From GYS-P2D sp964414425 (lineage in GTDB: Bacteria > Bacteroidota > Bacteroidia > Chitinophagales > Saprospiraceae), in contig CAYPWL010000068.1 of the NCBI GenBank assembly GCA_964414425.1, forward strand, positions 1 to 8,685: DNA of 8,685 bases, given 5' to 3'. This document shows positions 1 through 6,664 of the stretch, piece by piece. The translations under genes and the position numbers were made by a program. The notes under the pieces are model-generated. The model was not told the DNA's origin. It made no database searches and worked only from the letters and a program-made list of their open reading frames with translations. Within the stretch, counting starts at the first letter, position 1; each line of letters starts with the position of its first letter.

Positions 1-38
1 CCCGCTTTAAATTCTGAAAATGTCTCAATTAAGTTCAT
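1..38 (-). CDS. nusA: NusA N-terminus (partial, cut by window edge)
   Basis: The minus strand has an ATG at 38-36 that opens a frame running off the window, reading M-N-L-I-E-T-F-S-E-F-K-A. This resembles the N-terminus of Bacteroidota NusA, which typically opens with an N-L-I-E-(S/T)-F-S-E-F-K type sequence. NusA is the RNA-polymerase-bound factor that modulates pausing, intrinsic termination and antitermination. Only 12 complete codons are visible, so no domain can be checked. The call rests on this short motif and on position: the start lies 6 nt after the rimP stop on the same strand, and rimP-nusA is one of the most conserved bacterial gene pairs. Translation is probably coupled to rimP. 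Confidence 0.75.
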   Translation of the reverse strand, partial: MNLIETFSEFKA

Positions 39-44
39 CAAGCT

Positions 45-497
45 CTATTTAAAACTTACGAGTATTTTAGCTTTTTTAATTTTATCTATCGGGAGTATAA
101 GCTCCTCTTCTTTCTTCTTCTCTTTTTTGATCACAGTGATTGAGTCTTCTGTTACCGCTGTCAGTTTTCCTTCCATCGTCTCATCCTCGTCGTTAATCAC
201 CCTGATCCGTCGTCCAATATTTTTCTTGTATTGGCGATGTAGTTTGAGCGGTCTATCAACTCCCGGGGATGACACCTCGAGTGTATATTTTTCTCCTAAC
301 CAGCCGTTCTCTTCTATCAGGTGTTCTAAGTGTCGACTGATGCGTTGACAGTTTCTGAGATTCAGTACGGTGTCGGAGTCAATGTAGACTTCAATCTTAT
401 CATTTTTCTTAACTACGATCTCTACTAAATAGTAATCGTTATACTCCTCTTCAGTAAATTTTGTAGTCAGTGCATCTGACAATAGCTTTTCTATCAT
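45..497 (-). CDS. rimP: Ribosome maturation factor RimP
   Basis: RimP is a cytoplasmic assembly factor for the 30S ribosomal subunit. The diagnostic family motif L-E-V-S-S-P-G-V-D-R-P-L is present about 73-84 residues from the chosen start. Before it lies the N-terminal alpha/beta domain with the typical V-Y-I-D-S-D strand; after it lies the SH3-like C-terminal domain, rich in Lys and Glu. With the ATG at 497 the protein is 150 aa, the same length as E. coli RimP, and opens M-I-E-K-L-L as family members often do. An alternative in-frame ATG at 527 would add 10 residues (M-F-P-F-F-N-K-T-I-S), but that stretch is encoded within a terminator-like hairpin and its T-run, so I prefer 497. The gene leads into nusA, 6 nt downstream. 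The identity is secure; only the start is uncertain. Confidence 0.93.
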   Translation of the reverse strand: MIEKLLSDALTTKFTEEEYNDYYLVEIVVKKNDKIEVYIDSDTVLNLRNCQRISRHLEHLIEENGWLGEKYTLEVSSPGVDRPLKLHRQYKKNIGRRIRVINDEDETMEGKLTAVTEDSITVIKKEKKKEEELILPIDKIKKAKILVSFK

Positions 498-512
498 CGA
501 TATAGTTTTATT

Positions 513-539
513 AAAAAAAGGGAACATCTCAGTTCCCTT
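513..539 (-). terminator. Terminator-like hairpin in the rimP leader (possible attenuator)
   Basis: Read on the minus strand, AAGGGAAC (539-532) pairs with GTTCCCTT (525-518) across a 6-nt loop (531-526). The 8-bp stem is followed at once by five more T residues (517-513). That is the form of a Rho-independent terminator for minus-strand transcription. On the plus strand the stem is followed by C-rich sequence and would not terminate. No minus-strand gene lies upstream to be terminated, so the hairpin may act within the rimP-nusA leader. The stem is short, and no folding or expression data are available. Confidence 0.5.
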
Positions 540-554
540 CCTTCAAATCGTGTG

Positions 555-562
555 CGAATATA
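555..562 (-). promoter_or_regulatory. rimP: Possible -7 element for the rimP-nusA operon
   Basis: On the minus strand 562-555 reads TATATTCG, 7 of 8 positions of the Bacteroidota -7 consensus TAnnTTTG. The same octamer lies just before the regulator gene at 7813. No convincing TTTG -33 element is seen about 19-21 nt upstream. If real, transcription would start near 549, just ahead of the leader hairpin. Confidence 0.25.
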
Positions 563-638
563 GGGTTTTTAGGGCAGAAAGGGATTATTAATATGAGCCC
601 CGTACATTCAATTACGCAGCTACTTTACTCGATAAGCT

Positions 639-646
639 TAATTTTG
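639..646 (+). promoter_or_regulatory. Probable -7 promoter element for the pnp-uvrA operon
   Basis: TAATTTTG matches the Bacteroidota -7 consensus TAnnTTTG exactly and lies 37 nt before the purine nucleoside phosphorylase ATG. This places the predicted transcript start near 652. A -33 TTTG is not evident at the usual spacing, so the call rests on the -7 match and on position in a 156-bp divergent intergenic region. Confidence 0.4.
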
Positions 647-683
647 CGCGGTATAATGAAATACAATCCGAAATCGAGCTATA

Positions 684-1511
684 ATGAAAGATCAATACTA
701 TGATCAAATCCAGGAATCTACCGCTTACATCAAATCCATTATTAAGGACGAACCGGATGTAGCTATAGTACTTGGCACCGGACTTGGAAACTTGGTTCAA
801 CAAATTGATATAGAGCATAGCATATCCTATGAGGACATCCCACATTTCCCTCCAGTTACGGTCAAGGGGCATAAAGGGCAATTAGTCTATGGCACCCTAA
901 ATGGAAAGAAGGTTATCGCTCAAAATGGGCGCTACCACTATTACGAAGGGTACACTATGAAAGAAGTGACCCTACCAATCAGAGTATTTAAATTTTTAGG
1001 GGCACAGCACTTGATCATAGCGAGTGCCGTAGGTGGTATACATGAGGATTATGAGGCAGGAGACATCACCGTTGTTAATGATCATATCAATTTGCACTAT
1101 GACAATCCATTGTTAGGACACAATGATGAGCGCTTAGGTCCACGATTTCCTGATATGACTGATGCTTACGAGCCTGCAATGATCAAACTCTGTCATGAGA
1201 TTGCGGATGAGCATAGTATCACATTACATGATAGTGTGTATGGAGGCTTACCCGGTCCTAACCTTGAAACTAAGGCGGAGTACAATTACCTACATATAAT
1301 AGGAGCGACAGTGGTAGGGATGTCAACGATCCCAGAGATATTAGTGGCTCGGCATATGGAGCTCGCATCTTGTGTGCTCACGGCAGTAACGAATAAATGT
1401 TTTCCAATATCTGCCATTAAAAAAGTAACCCATCAGGAGGTTATAGACGTTGCACAACAAGTGGAGCAAAAGATCACTCCACTGGTAAGTGAATTGATCA
1501 AAAGGTTATAA
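684..1511 (+). CDS. punA: Purine nucleoside phosphorylase, trimeric (PNP-I / PunA) family
   Basis: This enzyme cleaves purine (deoxy)ribonucleosides, chiefly inosine and guanosine in this family, with phosphate to give the free base and (deoxy)ribose-1-phosphate for purine salvage in the cytosol. At 275 aa it has the usual length. Phosphate-site motifs are present: G-T-G-L-G at 31-35, H63, and R83/H85 in R-Y-H-Y-Y-E-G-Y. The purine-site motifs follow: G-P-N-L-E-T at 191-196 (E195, the human E201 equivalent), G-M-S-T at 212-215 (M213) and T-N-K at 236-238 (N237, the human N243 equivalent). H250 corresponds to human H257. Asn rather than Asp at 237 argues for 6-oxopurine preference. Two differences from the human enzyme are S-A-V-G-G for N-A-A-G-G at 114-118 and Leu for Phe at 194. 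The ATG at 684 has no Shine-Dalgarno. The gene ends in tandem stops (TAATAG) 8 nt before uvrA and is probably cotranscribed with it. Confidence 0.93.
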   Translation: MKDQYYDQIQESTAYIKSIIKDEPDVAIVLGTGLGNLVQQIDIEHSISYEDIPHFPPVTVKGHKGQLVYGTLNGKKVIAQNGRYHYYEGYTMKEVTLPIRVFKFLGAQHLIIASAVGGIHEDYEAGDITVVNDHINLHYDNPLLGHNDERLGPRFPDMTDAYEPAMIKLCHEIADEHSITLHDSVYGGLPGPNLETKAEYNYLHIIGATVVGMSTIPEILVARHMELASCVLTAVTNKCFPISAIKKVTHQEVIDVAQQVEQKITPLVSELIKRL

Positions 1512-1519
1512 TAGACTCT

Positions 1520-4336
1520 GTGGAAGAACAGCATATAAGTGTAGTCGGTGCTCGAGAGCATAATCTCAAGGATATAGATGTAAACATTCCTCGCAATAAG
1601 TTGGTCGTCATAACGGGTATCAGCGGTAGTGGAAAATCCTCTCTGGCTTTTGACACCATATATGCAGAGGGACAACGGCGCTATCTGGAGACCTTCTCAT
1701 CATATGCGAGGCAATTCCTCGGTAAGATGGATAGGCCAGATGTAGAGAAGATTGAGGGCCTCAGCCCAGTCATCTCTATCGAACAGAAAACAACAGGGTG
1801 GAATCCCAGATCTACTGTAGGCACGACTACTGAGATTTACGATTTTCTCCGATTACTATTCGCACGTATCGGCGAAGCATACTCGTACAATACGGGTAAG
1901 CGGATGGTCAAGTATTCTGAAGAAAAGATCATCCAAAAACTCTTGACTGAGTACAAGGGTAAGAAGATCATGATACTGGCGCCATTGATCAGAGCGCGAA
2001 AAGGTCACTATAGAGAGCTCTTCGAACAGATGCGTAAGAAGGGATATACCAAAGTCCGCATCGACGGTGAGATCAAGGATCTCATGCCGGGCATGCAAGT
2101 AGATCGCTATAAGACGCATGATATAGAGATCGTCGTCGACCGCATCAAGATTGAGGCGGCTAAGCGTGAACGCATCGCATCATCGCTGGCAATAGCCTTT
2201 AAGCTGAGCGACAACTTCGTATTGATATATAATGTAGATACTGACGAGATCCAGCCTTATAGTAATCAATTGATGTGTCCTGATACGGGTATCTCCTATG
2301 AGGAACCCTCTCCAAACACCTTTTCATTCAATAGTCCATATGGATCGTGCCCTCACTGCAATGGATTAGGCCAACTCAATGAGGTAGATCTCGAAAAAGT
2401 CATCCCTGATGATTCGATGACGATTAATAAAGGAGGCATCGTCCCATTAGGTGAGGCAAGAGAAAACACCACTTTCAAGCAACTGCGTAAGCTGGCAAGA
2501 GAATATAAATTCACCCTGTCAACGCCCATCAAGGATATTCCTGAAAAGGCAATGGACGTCATCATGAATGGCAAAATAGATAAGGTCAGCAAGGAAAAAA
2601 GAACCCTGTCTGATTATAATCATAACATACTTGAGGACGGCCTCATCACTATGCTCCAGCGATGGTATAAGGATACCAGCTCAGAGAAGATTAGAAACTG
2701 GGCCTCTGACTTCTTGACCATTGTAACCTGCTCCGAGTGTGAGGGCTACCGACTCAAGAAATCATCACGACATTTTAAACTTGGGAAGAAGCATATCGGC
2801 GAGTTAGCTGTAATGGACCTATCTGAGTTGAGCGAATGGTTTGCAGATGTCAACAATCATCTGGATGATCGACAGAAGAAGATCGCTAAGGATGTCATCA
2901 AGGAGATCAAGTATCGCTTAGACTTCTTGATGCAAGTAGGTCTCGATTACCTCAGCCTCCATCGTCCCACTCGGACGCTATCAGGGGGAGAGTCTCAGCG
3001 AACTCGCTTGGCTACTCAGATAGGATCACAGCTGACAGGCATCACCTATGTCATGGATGAGCCGAGCATAGGACTACATCAACGTGATAATCAACGCTTG
3101 ATTAAGTCTCTTAAGGATCTCTCAGAGATAGGGAATACGGTAATAGTCGTCGAGCATGACAAGGATATCATGCTGGCATCTGATTATCTAATTGACTTGG
3201 GTCCGGGTGCAGGTGTCAATGGAGGCAACGTCATTAATCAAGGCAAGCCGGCAGAATTCAAGGATAAAGAGGGTATAACGGCTTCATATCTGGGGCAACG
3301 AGAAGAGATTCCATTCAATAAGAAGCCTCGAAAAGGAAATGGCGATAAGCTTGTCCTTGAGGGAGCAACAGGTAATAATCTAAAGGGCCAAAAATTAAGC
3401 GTGCCACTTGGGACCTTCACCTGTGTTACTGGTGTTTCTGGCAGCGGTAAGTCATCGCTGATTAATGGCACGCTCTACCCAATACTCCGAGCTCACTTCT
3501 ACAAGAGCAGTCAGCGACCGCTACCGTATAAGTCGATAGTGGGGATGGATCATATAGATAAGGTGATAGAGATTGATCAGTCTGCGATCGGGCGAACACC
3601 TCGATCAAATCCTGCAACCTATACCAAGCTTTTTGATCCGATCAGGAGGCTGTTTTCAGATCTGCCAGAATCTAAGATTAGAGGATATAAACCAGGTCGC
3701 TTTTCATTTAATGTGAAGGGAGGGCGCTGCGAAACCTGCGAAGGTGGCGGTAAGAAACTTATCGAGATGAACTTCTTGCCCGATGTATATGTCGACTGCG
3801 AGTCTTGCCAAGGCAGGAGGTATAATCGAGAGACACTCGAGATCATGTTTAAAGGAAAATCTATCTCTGACGTGCTCGATATGCCTGTGGATGAGGCCAT
3901 AGAGTTCTTTAAGAGCATCCCTAAGATCTACCGCAAGCTGAAGACCCTGCAGGAAGTAGGGTTGGGATATATCACCTTAGGACAGTCAGCTACTACGCTA
4001 TCAGGTGGAGAAGCACAGCGTGTTAAACTCAGCGAAGAACTCTCTAAGCGTGATACGGGCAACACCTTATATATACTGGATGAGCCGACGACGGGATTAC
4101 ACTTTGCAGATATCAAGCATCTGATCGCAGTCTTGGATAGACTCGTAGAGAAAGGCAATACTGTACTGGTTATCGAGCACAACATGGACATCATCAAAGT
4201 TGCTGACCACATCATAGACCTTGGTCCAGAGGGAGGTAAGCGAGGTGGCAATATCATATTCGAAGGAAGTCCAAGTAAAATCATCAAAAGTAAGAAGAGC
4301 TTCACAGGTCAATACCTCAAACTTGAAGTGGAGTAG
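1520..4336 (+). CDS. uvrA: UvrABC excinuclease subunit A
   Basis: UvrA is the dimeric ABC-type ATPase that finds bulky DNA lesions and loads UvrB in nucleotide excision repair. The protein is 938 aa, against 940 in E. coli. The first ATPase half has Walker A G-I-S-G-S-G-K-S-S (33-41), signature L-S-G-G-E-S-Q-R (487-494) and Walker B ending D513-E514. The second has Walker A from 638 (K644), signature L-S-G-G-E-A-Q-R (827-834) and D854-E855. The UvrB-binding region lies at about 130-250. The C-terminal zinc module is intact (C737, C740, C760, C763), as are C404/C407. The N-terminal half departs from E. coli: the C-P-D-H site is replaced by residues near Y121-T125, and the C253-x2-C pair reads C253-P-D-T256, although C277/C280 remain. 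The GTG start is supported by family-like N-terminal sequence directly before Walker A; the next in-frame ATG lies beyond Walker A. Confidence 0.98.
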   Translation: MEEQHISVVGAREHNLKDIDVNIPRNKLVVITGISGSGKSSLAFDTIYAEGQRRYLETFSSYARQFLGKMDRPDVEKIEGLSPVISIEQKTTGWNPRSTVGTTTEIYDFLRLLFARIGEAYSYNTGKRMVKYSEEKIIQKLLTEYKGKKIMILAPLIRARKGHYRELFEQMRKKGYTKVRIDGEIKDLMPGMQVDRYKTHDIEIVVDRIKIEAAKRERIASSLAIAFKLSDNFVLIYNVDTDEIQPYSNQLMCPDTGISYEEPSPNTFSFNSPYGSCPHCNGLGQLNEVDLEKVIPDDSMTINKGGIVPLGEARENTTFKQLRKLAREYKFTLSTPIKDIPEKAMDVIMNGKIDKVSKEKRTLSDYNHNILEDGLITMLQRWYKDTSSEKIRNWASDFLTIVTCSECEGYRLKKSSRHFKLGKKHIGELAVMDLSELSEWFADVNNHLDDRQKKIAKDVIKEIKYRLDFLMQVGLDYLSLHRPTRTLSGGESQRTRLATQIGSQLTGITYVMDEPSIGLHQRDNQRLIKSLKDLSEIGNTVIVVEHDKDIMLASDYLIDLGPGAGVNGGNVINQGKPAEFKDKEGITASYLGQREEIPFNKKPRKGNGDKLVLEGATGNNLKGQKLSVPLGTFTCVTGVSGSGKSSLINGTLYPILRAHFYKSSQRPLPYKSIVGMDHIDKVIEIDQSAIGRTPRSNPATYTKLFDPIRRLFSDLPESKIRGYKPGRFSFNVKGGRCETCEGGGKKLIEMNFLPDVYVDCESCQGRRYNRETLEIMFKGKSISDVLDMPVDEAIEFFKSIPKIYRKLKTLQEVGLGYITLGQSATTLSGGEAQRVKLSEELSKRDTGNTLYILDEPTTGLHFADIKHLIAVLDRLVEKGNTVLVIEHNMDIIKVADHIIDLGPEGGKRGGNIIFEGSPSKIIKSKKSFTGQYLKLEVE

Positions 4337-5533
4337 ATGAAAGTGGCAGTCATCGGTGGCGGAGCGGCGGGATTCTATGCGGCTATCTGCTGTAAAGAGT
4401 TTTATCCCAAGGCTAAAGTGACCATCTATGAAAAAACCAACAAGCTCCTATCCAAAGTGAAGATCTCAGGGGGTGGGCGATGTAATGTCACCCATGATGC
4501 TAAGTATCCCTCTGATCTCGCCAAGAACTATCCACGAGGTGGCAAGCAACTGAAGAAGCACTTCAAGTCCTTCAACAATAAGCATATTATTGAGTGGTTT
4601 GAGAGCAGAGGTGTAGCGCTTAAGGTCGAGCCAGATGGTCGGATGTTTCCAACTACAGACCAGTCTCAAACCATCATTGACACCTTCATGAAGGAAGTGG
4701 AACAACTGGGCATAGATATTCAACTGAAGTCAGCGGTCGATAAAATCACACGACGACCAGAGGGCATCCTGGAGCTCATGGTTAATGGCAAGGAAGAATC
4801 ATATACCTCTGTGATCATCGCAACCGGAGGCTCCAATAAGCGAACGAATTATAGCTGGCTTGAGAAGATGGGGCATGAGATTGTCGAGCCGATTCCATCA
4901 CTATTCACGTTTAACATGCCCAAAGAGCGGATCATCAAACTGATGGGTGTCAGCGTAGCTCAAGCCACGGCAAGCATAGTCGGAACTAAGTATATAGCAG
5001 CCGGACCCTTATTGATCACACATTGGGGGATGAGCGGCCCCGCTATCTTGAAGTTATCAAGTATTGCCGCTCGCCATCTACATACAGTGGGCTATGAATT
5101 TGAGGTGGCCATCAAGTGGTCGGGCGATCATAGTGAAGAACAATTGCAAGAACTCATCCTATCTGGCGGTCAGAAACTGATCAAGAACAATAATCCACTT
5201 GAGTTACCGAATCGCTTGTGGATGTATTTTTTAGATCGTGCGGATATAAACCCTGATCAAGTCTGCAGTGAGTTATCCAAGAAGCAAAAGAACAAGCTGG
5301 TCCACTCCCTATATTATGATATTTATCAAGTGAGGGGCAAGACAACTTTCAAAGAAGAGTTCGTCACCTGTGGTGGCGTATCCTGGGATAGCATTGATGC
5401 TAAGACCCTACGGAGTAGGGCTATGTCTGGATTGTATTTTGCTGGTGAGGTTCTTGATATCGATGGAATCACGGGCGGCTTTAACTTTCAGGCGGCTTGG
5501 ACTACGGGATGGGTTGCTGGGCAGTTGGGGTGA
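4337..5533 (+). CDS. BaiN/HI0933 (YhiN)-family FAD-dependent oxidoreductase
   Basis: This is a predicted cytosolic flavoprotein of the HI0933 family, whose members (E. coli YhiN, clostridial BaiN) have few proven substrates, so no reaction is assigned. At 398 aa it is close to YhiN (about 400 aa). An N-terminal dinucleotide-binding motif G-G-G-A-A-G (7-12) ends in acidic E32. The family-specific K-I-S-G-G-G-R-C-N-V-T-H follows at 42-53. The C-terminal FAD-binding signature, G-E-V-L-D-I-D-G then T-G-G-F-N-F-Q-A-A-W, lies at 370-388. The ATG directly follows the uvrA TAG with no gap, so translation is very likely coupled. Whether the link to UvrA is functional or only an operon accident cannot be told from sequence. 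The gene converges with the minus-strand operon, and no clear terminator is visible in the 62-bp gap. Confidence 0.93.
   Translation: MKVAVIGGGAAGFYAAICCKEFYPKAKVTIYEKTNKLLSKVKISGGGRCNVTHDAKYPSDLAKNYPRGGKQLKKHFKSFNNKHIIEWFESRGVALKVEPDGRMFPTTDQSQTIIDTFMKEVEQLGIDIQLKSAVDKITRRPEGILELMVNGKEESYTSVIIATGGSNKRTNYSWLEKMGHEIVEPIPSLFTFNMPKERIIKLMGVSVAQATASIVGTKYIAAGPLLITHWGMSGPAILKLSSIAARHLHTVGYEFEVAIKWSGDHSEEQLQELILSGGQKLIKNNNPLELPNRLWMYFLDRADINPDQVCSELSKKQKNKLVHSLYYDIYQVRGKTTFKEEFVTCGGVSWDSIDAKTLRSRAMSGLYFAGEVLDIDGITGGFNFQAAWTTGWVAGQLG
5314..5329 (+). repeat. 16-nt direct repeat, copy 1 (inside the flavoprotein gene)
   Basis: TTATGATATTTATCAA occurs here, encoding part of Y-Y-D-I-Y-Q, and exactly again at 5556-5571, 242 nt downstream. 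The flanks do not match. It may be chance in AT-rich sequence. Confidence 0.5.
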
Positions 5534-5555
5534 GAGGAGCGCTTTTCAGGGGGAG

Positions 5556-5571
5556 TTATGATATTTATCAA
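5556..5571 (+). repeat. 16-nt direct repeat, copy 2 (convergent intergenic gap)
   Basis: Exact second copy of TTATGATATTTATCAA, lying 22 nt after the flavoprotein stop codon, between two converging operons. No stable hairpin with a T-run was seen in this gap (5534-5595). Confidence 0.5.
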
Positions 5572-5595
5572 TGGCTTCCATAGTTGCGAGAGTGG

Positions 5596-6084
5596 TTATG
5601 CGGTTTGCCCTAACACCAATAACGCTATCCCAACCATACAAGATATCCCACCGATCATATATAAACCGTTTCGTTGAGTCAAGAGGCCTTGGGCTTTATT
5701 AACCAACAAGAGTATCAGTATACTACAAGCAATCAGCCCGCCGATATATGGCAGGAGAGATTGTTCATAATGAAGGCTTAGCCCCATATCATGTCCGTTA
5801 AAGAATCCAGTGACTATCGCCATAAGCGCAAATCCTACCATCGTAAATTCTACCTGAAGCATTAAGAAGACGGATAAAACAATAAGAGATAACGGGAGCA
5901 CATATTGGGTAGCTTCTAATTCCTTACCATAGCTTCCTAACCATAGGCCTATTACAGCACATAGTAAGAATAGGATGCTTAGTACTTGCTTCTTTTCTAA
6001 TAGAAGAGTGTAACCAATTAAGCTGAATAAAACTAAGCCTAATGCATAAGGGGCTAAAGAGAGTAAGTATGGGTTCACTTCCAC
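5596..6084 (-). CDS. Small six-helix membrane protein, possibly HupE/UreJ-like
   Basis: A 162-aa inner-membrane protein with six likely transmembrane segments, at about residues 6-29, 34-52, 61-77, 79-97, 108-128 and 140-159. Between helices four and five is G-F-F-N-G-H-D-M-G (93-101). This recalls the histidine-containing F-H-G-H motif of HupE/UreJ nickel or cobalt permeases, and the Gly-rich last two helices also fit, but the similarity is weak and the transport role is a guess. The start is a GTG at 6084, overlapping the redoxin gene by 10 nt. A second in-frame GTG at 6078 overlaps the redoxin stop as GTGA and is an equally good start (160 aa). The overlap means cotranscription and probable translational coupling with the redoxin. 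I do not recognise the family with confidence. Confidence 0.75.
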   Translation of the reverse strand: MEVNPYLLSLAPYALGLVLFSLIGYTLLLEKKQVLSILFLLCAVIGLWLGSYGKELEATQYVLPLSLIVLSVFLMLQVEFTMVGFALMAIVTGFFNGHDMGLSLHYEQSLLPYIGGLIACSILILLLVNKAQGLLTQRNGLYMIGGISCMVGIALLVLGQTA

Positions 6085-6626
6085 TTAATATTACATCCTG
6101 CACTTGGATATTGCGGCTCGATAGTTTTACCAGCGATCGTTAGATCAATAGCATTACGCAGATCTTCTCCGCTCAATGGTACATTATTACCTGGTCGTGA
6201 CTGATCTAATCGGCCTCGATACGTTAAGTTCATCGCACCATCAAAAACATAGAAGTCTGGCGTGCAAGCCGCATCATAGGCTTTGGCGACTTCCTGATGT
6301 TTATCATAGAGATAAGGAAACGGATATTTCAAGACTTTGGCGACGATGCTCATCTTGTCTGGGGCATCCTCGGGATAGTTCTCTACATCGTTAGAGCTGA
6401 TCGCAATGAATGATACACCTTGGTTTCTATATTCATTGGCCATCTTGACGAGTTCAGGATTCACATGGATGACGAATGGGCAGTGGTTGCAGATAAACAT
6501 AATCACGGTAGCCTTATCTGACTTTAGATCGTATAGGCTATAATAGTTGTTGCTGATAACATCTTTGATATGAAAGTTTGGGGCTTGAGTGCCCAATGGT
6601 AACATTGTAGATTCTGTAAGTGCCAT
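6075..6626 (-). CDS. Thioredoxin-like (AhpC/TSA-related redoxin) family protein
   Basis: A 183-aa thioredoxin-fold protein of the peroxiredoxin-like group known for an F-I-C-N-H-C-P-F-V active site, here C46 and C49. Other family marks are P16 in the Q-A-P-N-F opening, A-C-T-P-D-F with C122 and the fold's cis-proline P124, and the C-terminal G-C-N-I-K-W-K (C178). The CxxC suggests dithiol-disulfide exchange or peroxide reduction; the in vivo partner is unknown. There is no signal peptide, so it is cytosolic. The ATG at 6626 is chosen because it leaves a normal-length N-terminus. It follows the MDR gene by 38 nt and overlaps the membrane protein gene, so it is probably the middle gene of a three-gene redox operon. 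Confidence 0.92.
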   Translation of the reverse strand: MALTESTMLPLGTQAPNFHIKDVISNNYYSLYDLKSDKATVIMFICNHCPFVIHVNPELVKMANEYRNQGVSFIAISSNDVENYPEDAPDKMSIVAKVLKYPFPYLYDKHQEVAKAYDAACTPDFYVFDGAMNLTYRGRLDQSRPGNNVPLSGEDLRNAIDLTIAGKTIEPQYPSAGCNIKWK

Positions 6627-6664
6627 GATTATATATATGAGGACGCTAAGATATCATGATCTCA

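Noticed and set aside
576..600. Possible degenerate copy of the terminal repeat (GAAAGGGATTATTAATAT)
   Set aside because: It lacks the ATCCC arm and the GAC...GTC part; similarity is limited to a short AT-rich core.
528..683. LexA/S24 operator controlling pnp-uvrA
   Set aside because: No TTAGCAT-like pair as in 7694-7812 was seen upstream of pnp, so there is no sequence sign that the S24 regulator controls uvrA.
593..703. Small plus-strand ORF (36 aa) running through the pnp promoter into pnp
   Set aside because: It contains the predicted promoter element, overlaps the pnp start and its translation resembles nothing I recognise.
3928..4305. Long antisense ORF opposite the 3' end of uvrA, with similar ones elsewhere in uvrA
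   Set aside because: Its Ser/Leu/Pro-rich translation is what the antisense of a conserved ABC ATPase gives; the plus-strand frame has clear motifs.
5534..5595. Bidirectional terminator between the converging operons
   Set aside because: Only a 4-bp ATGG-CTT-CCAT stem without a T-run was found, too weak to call.
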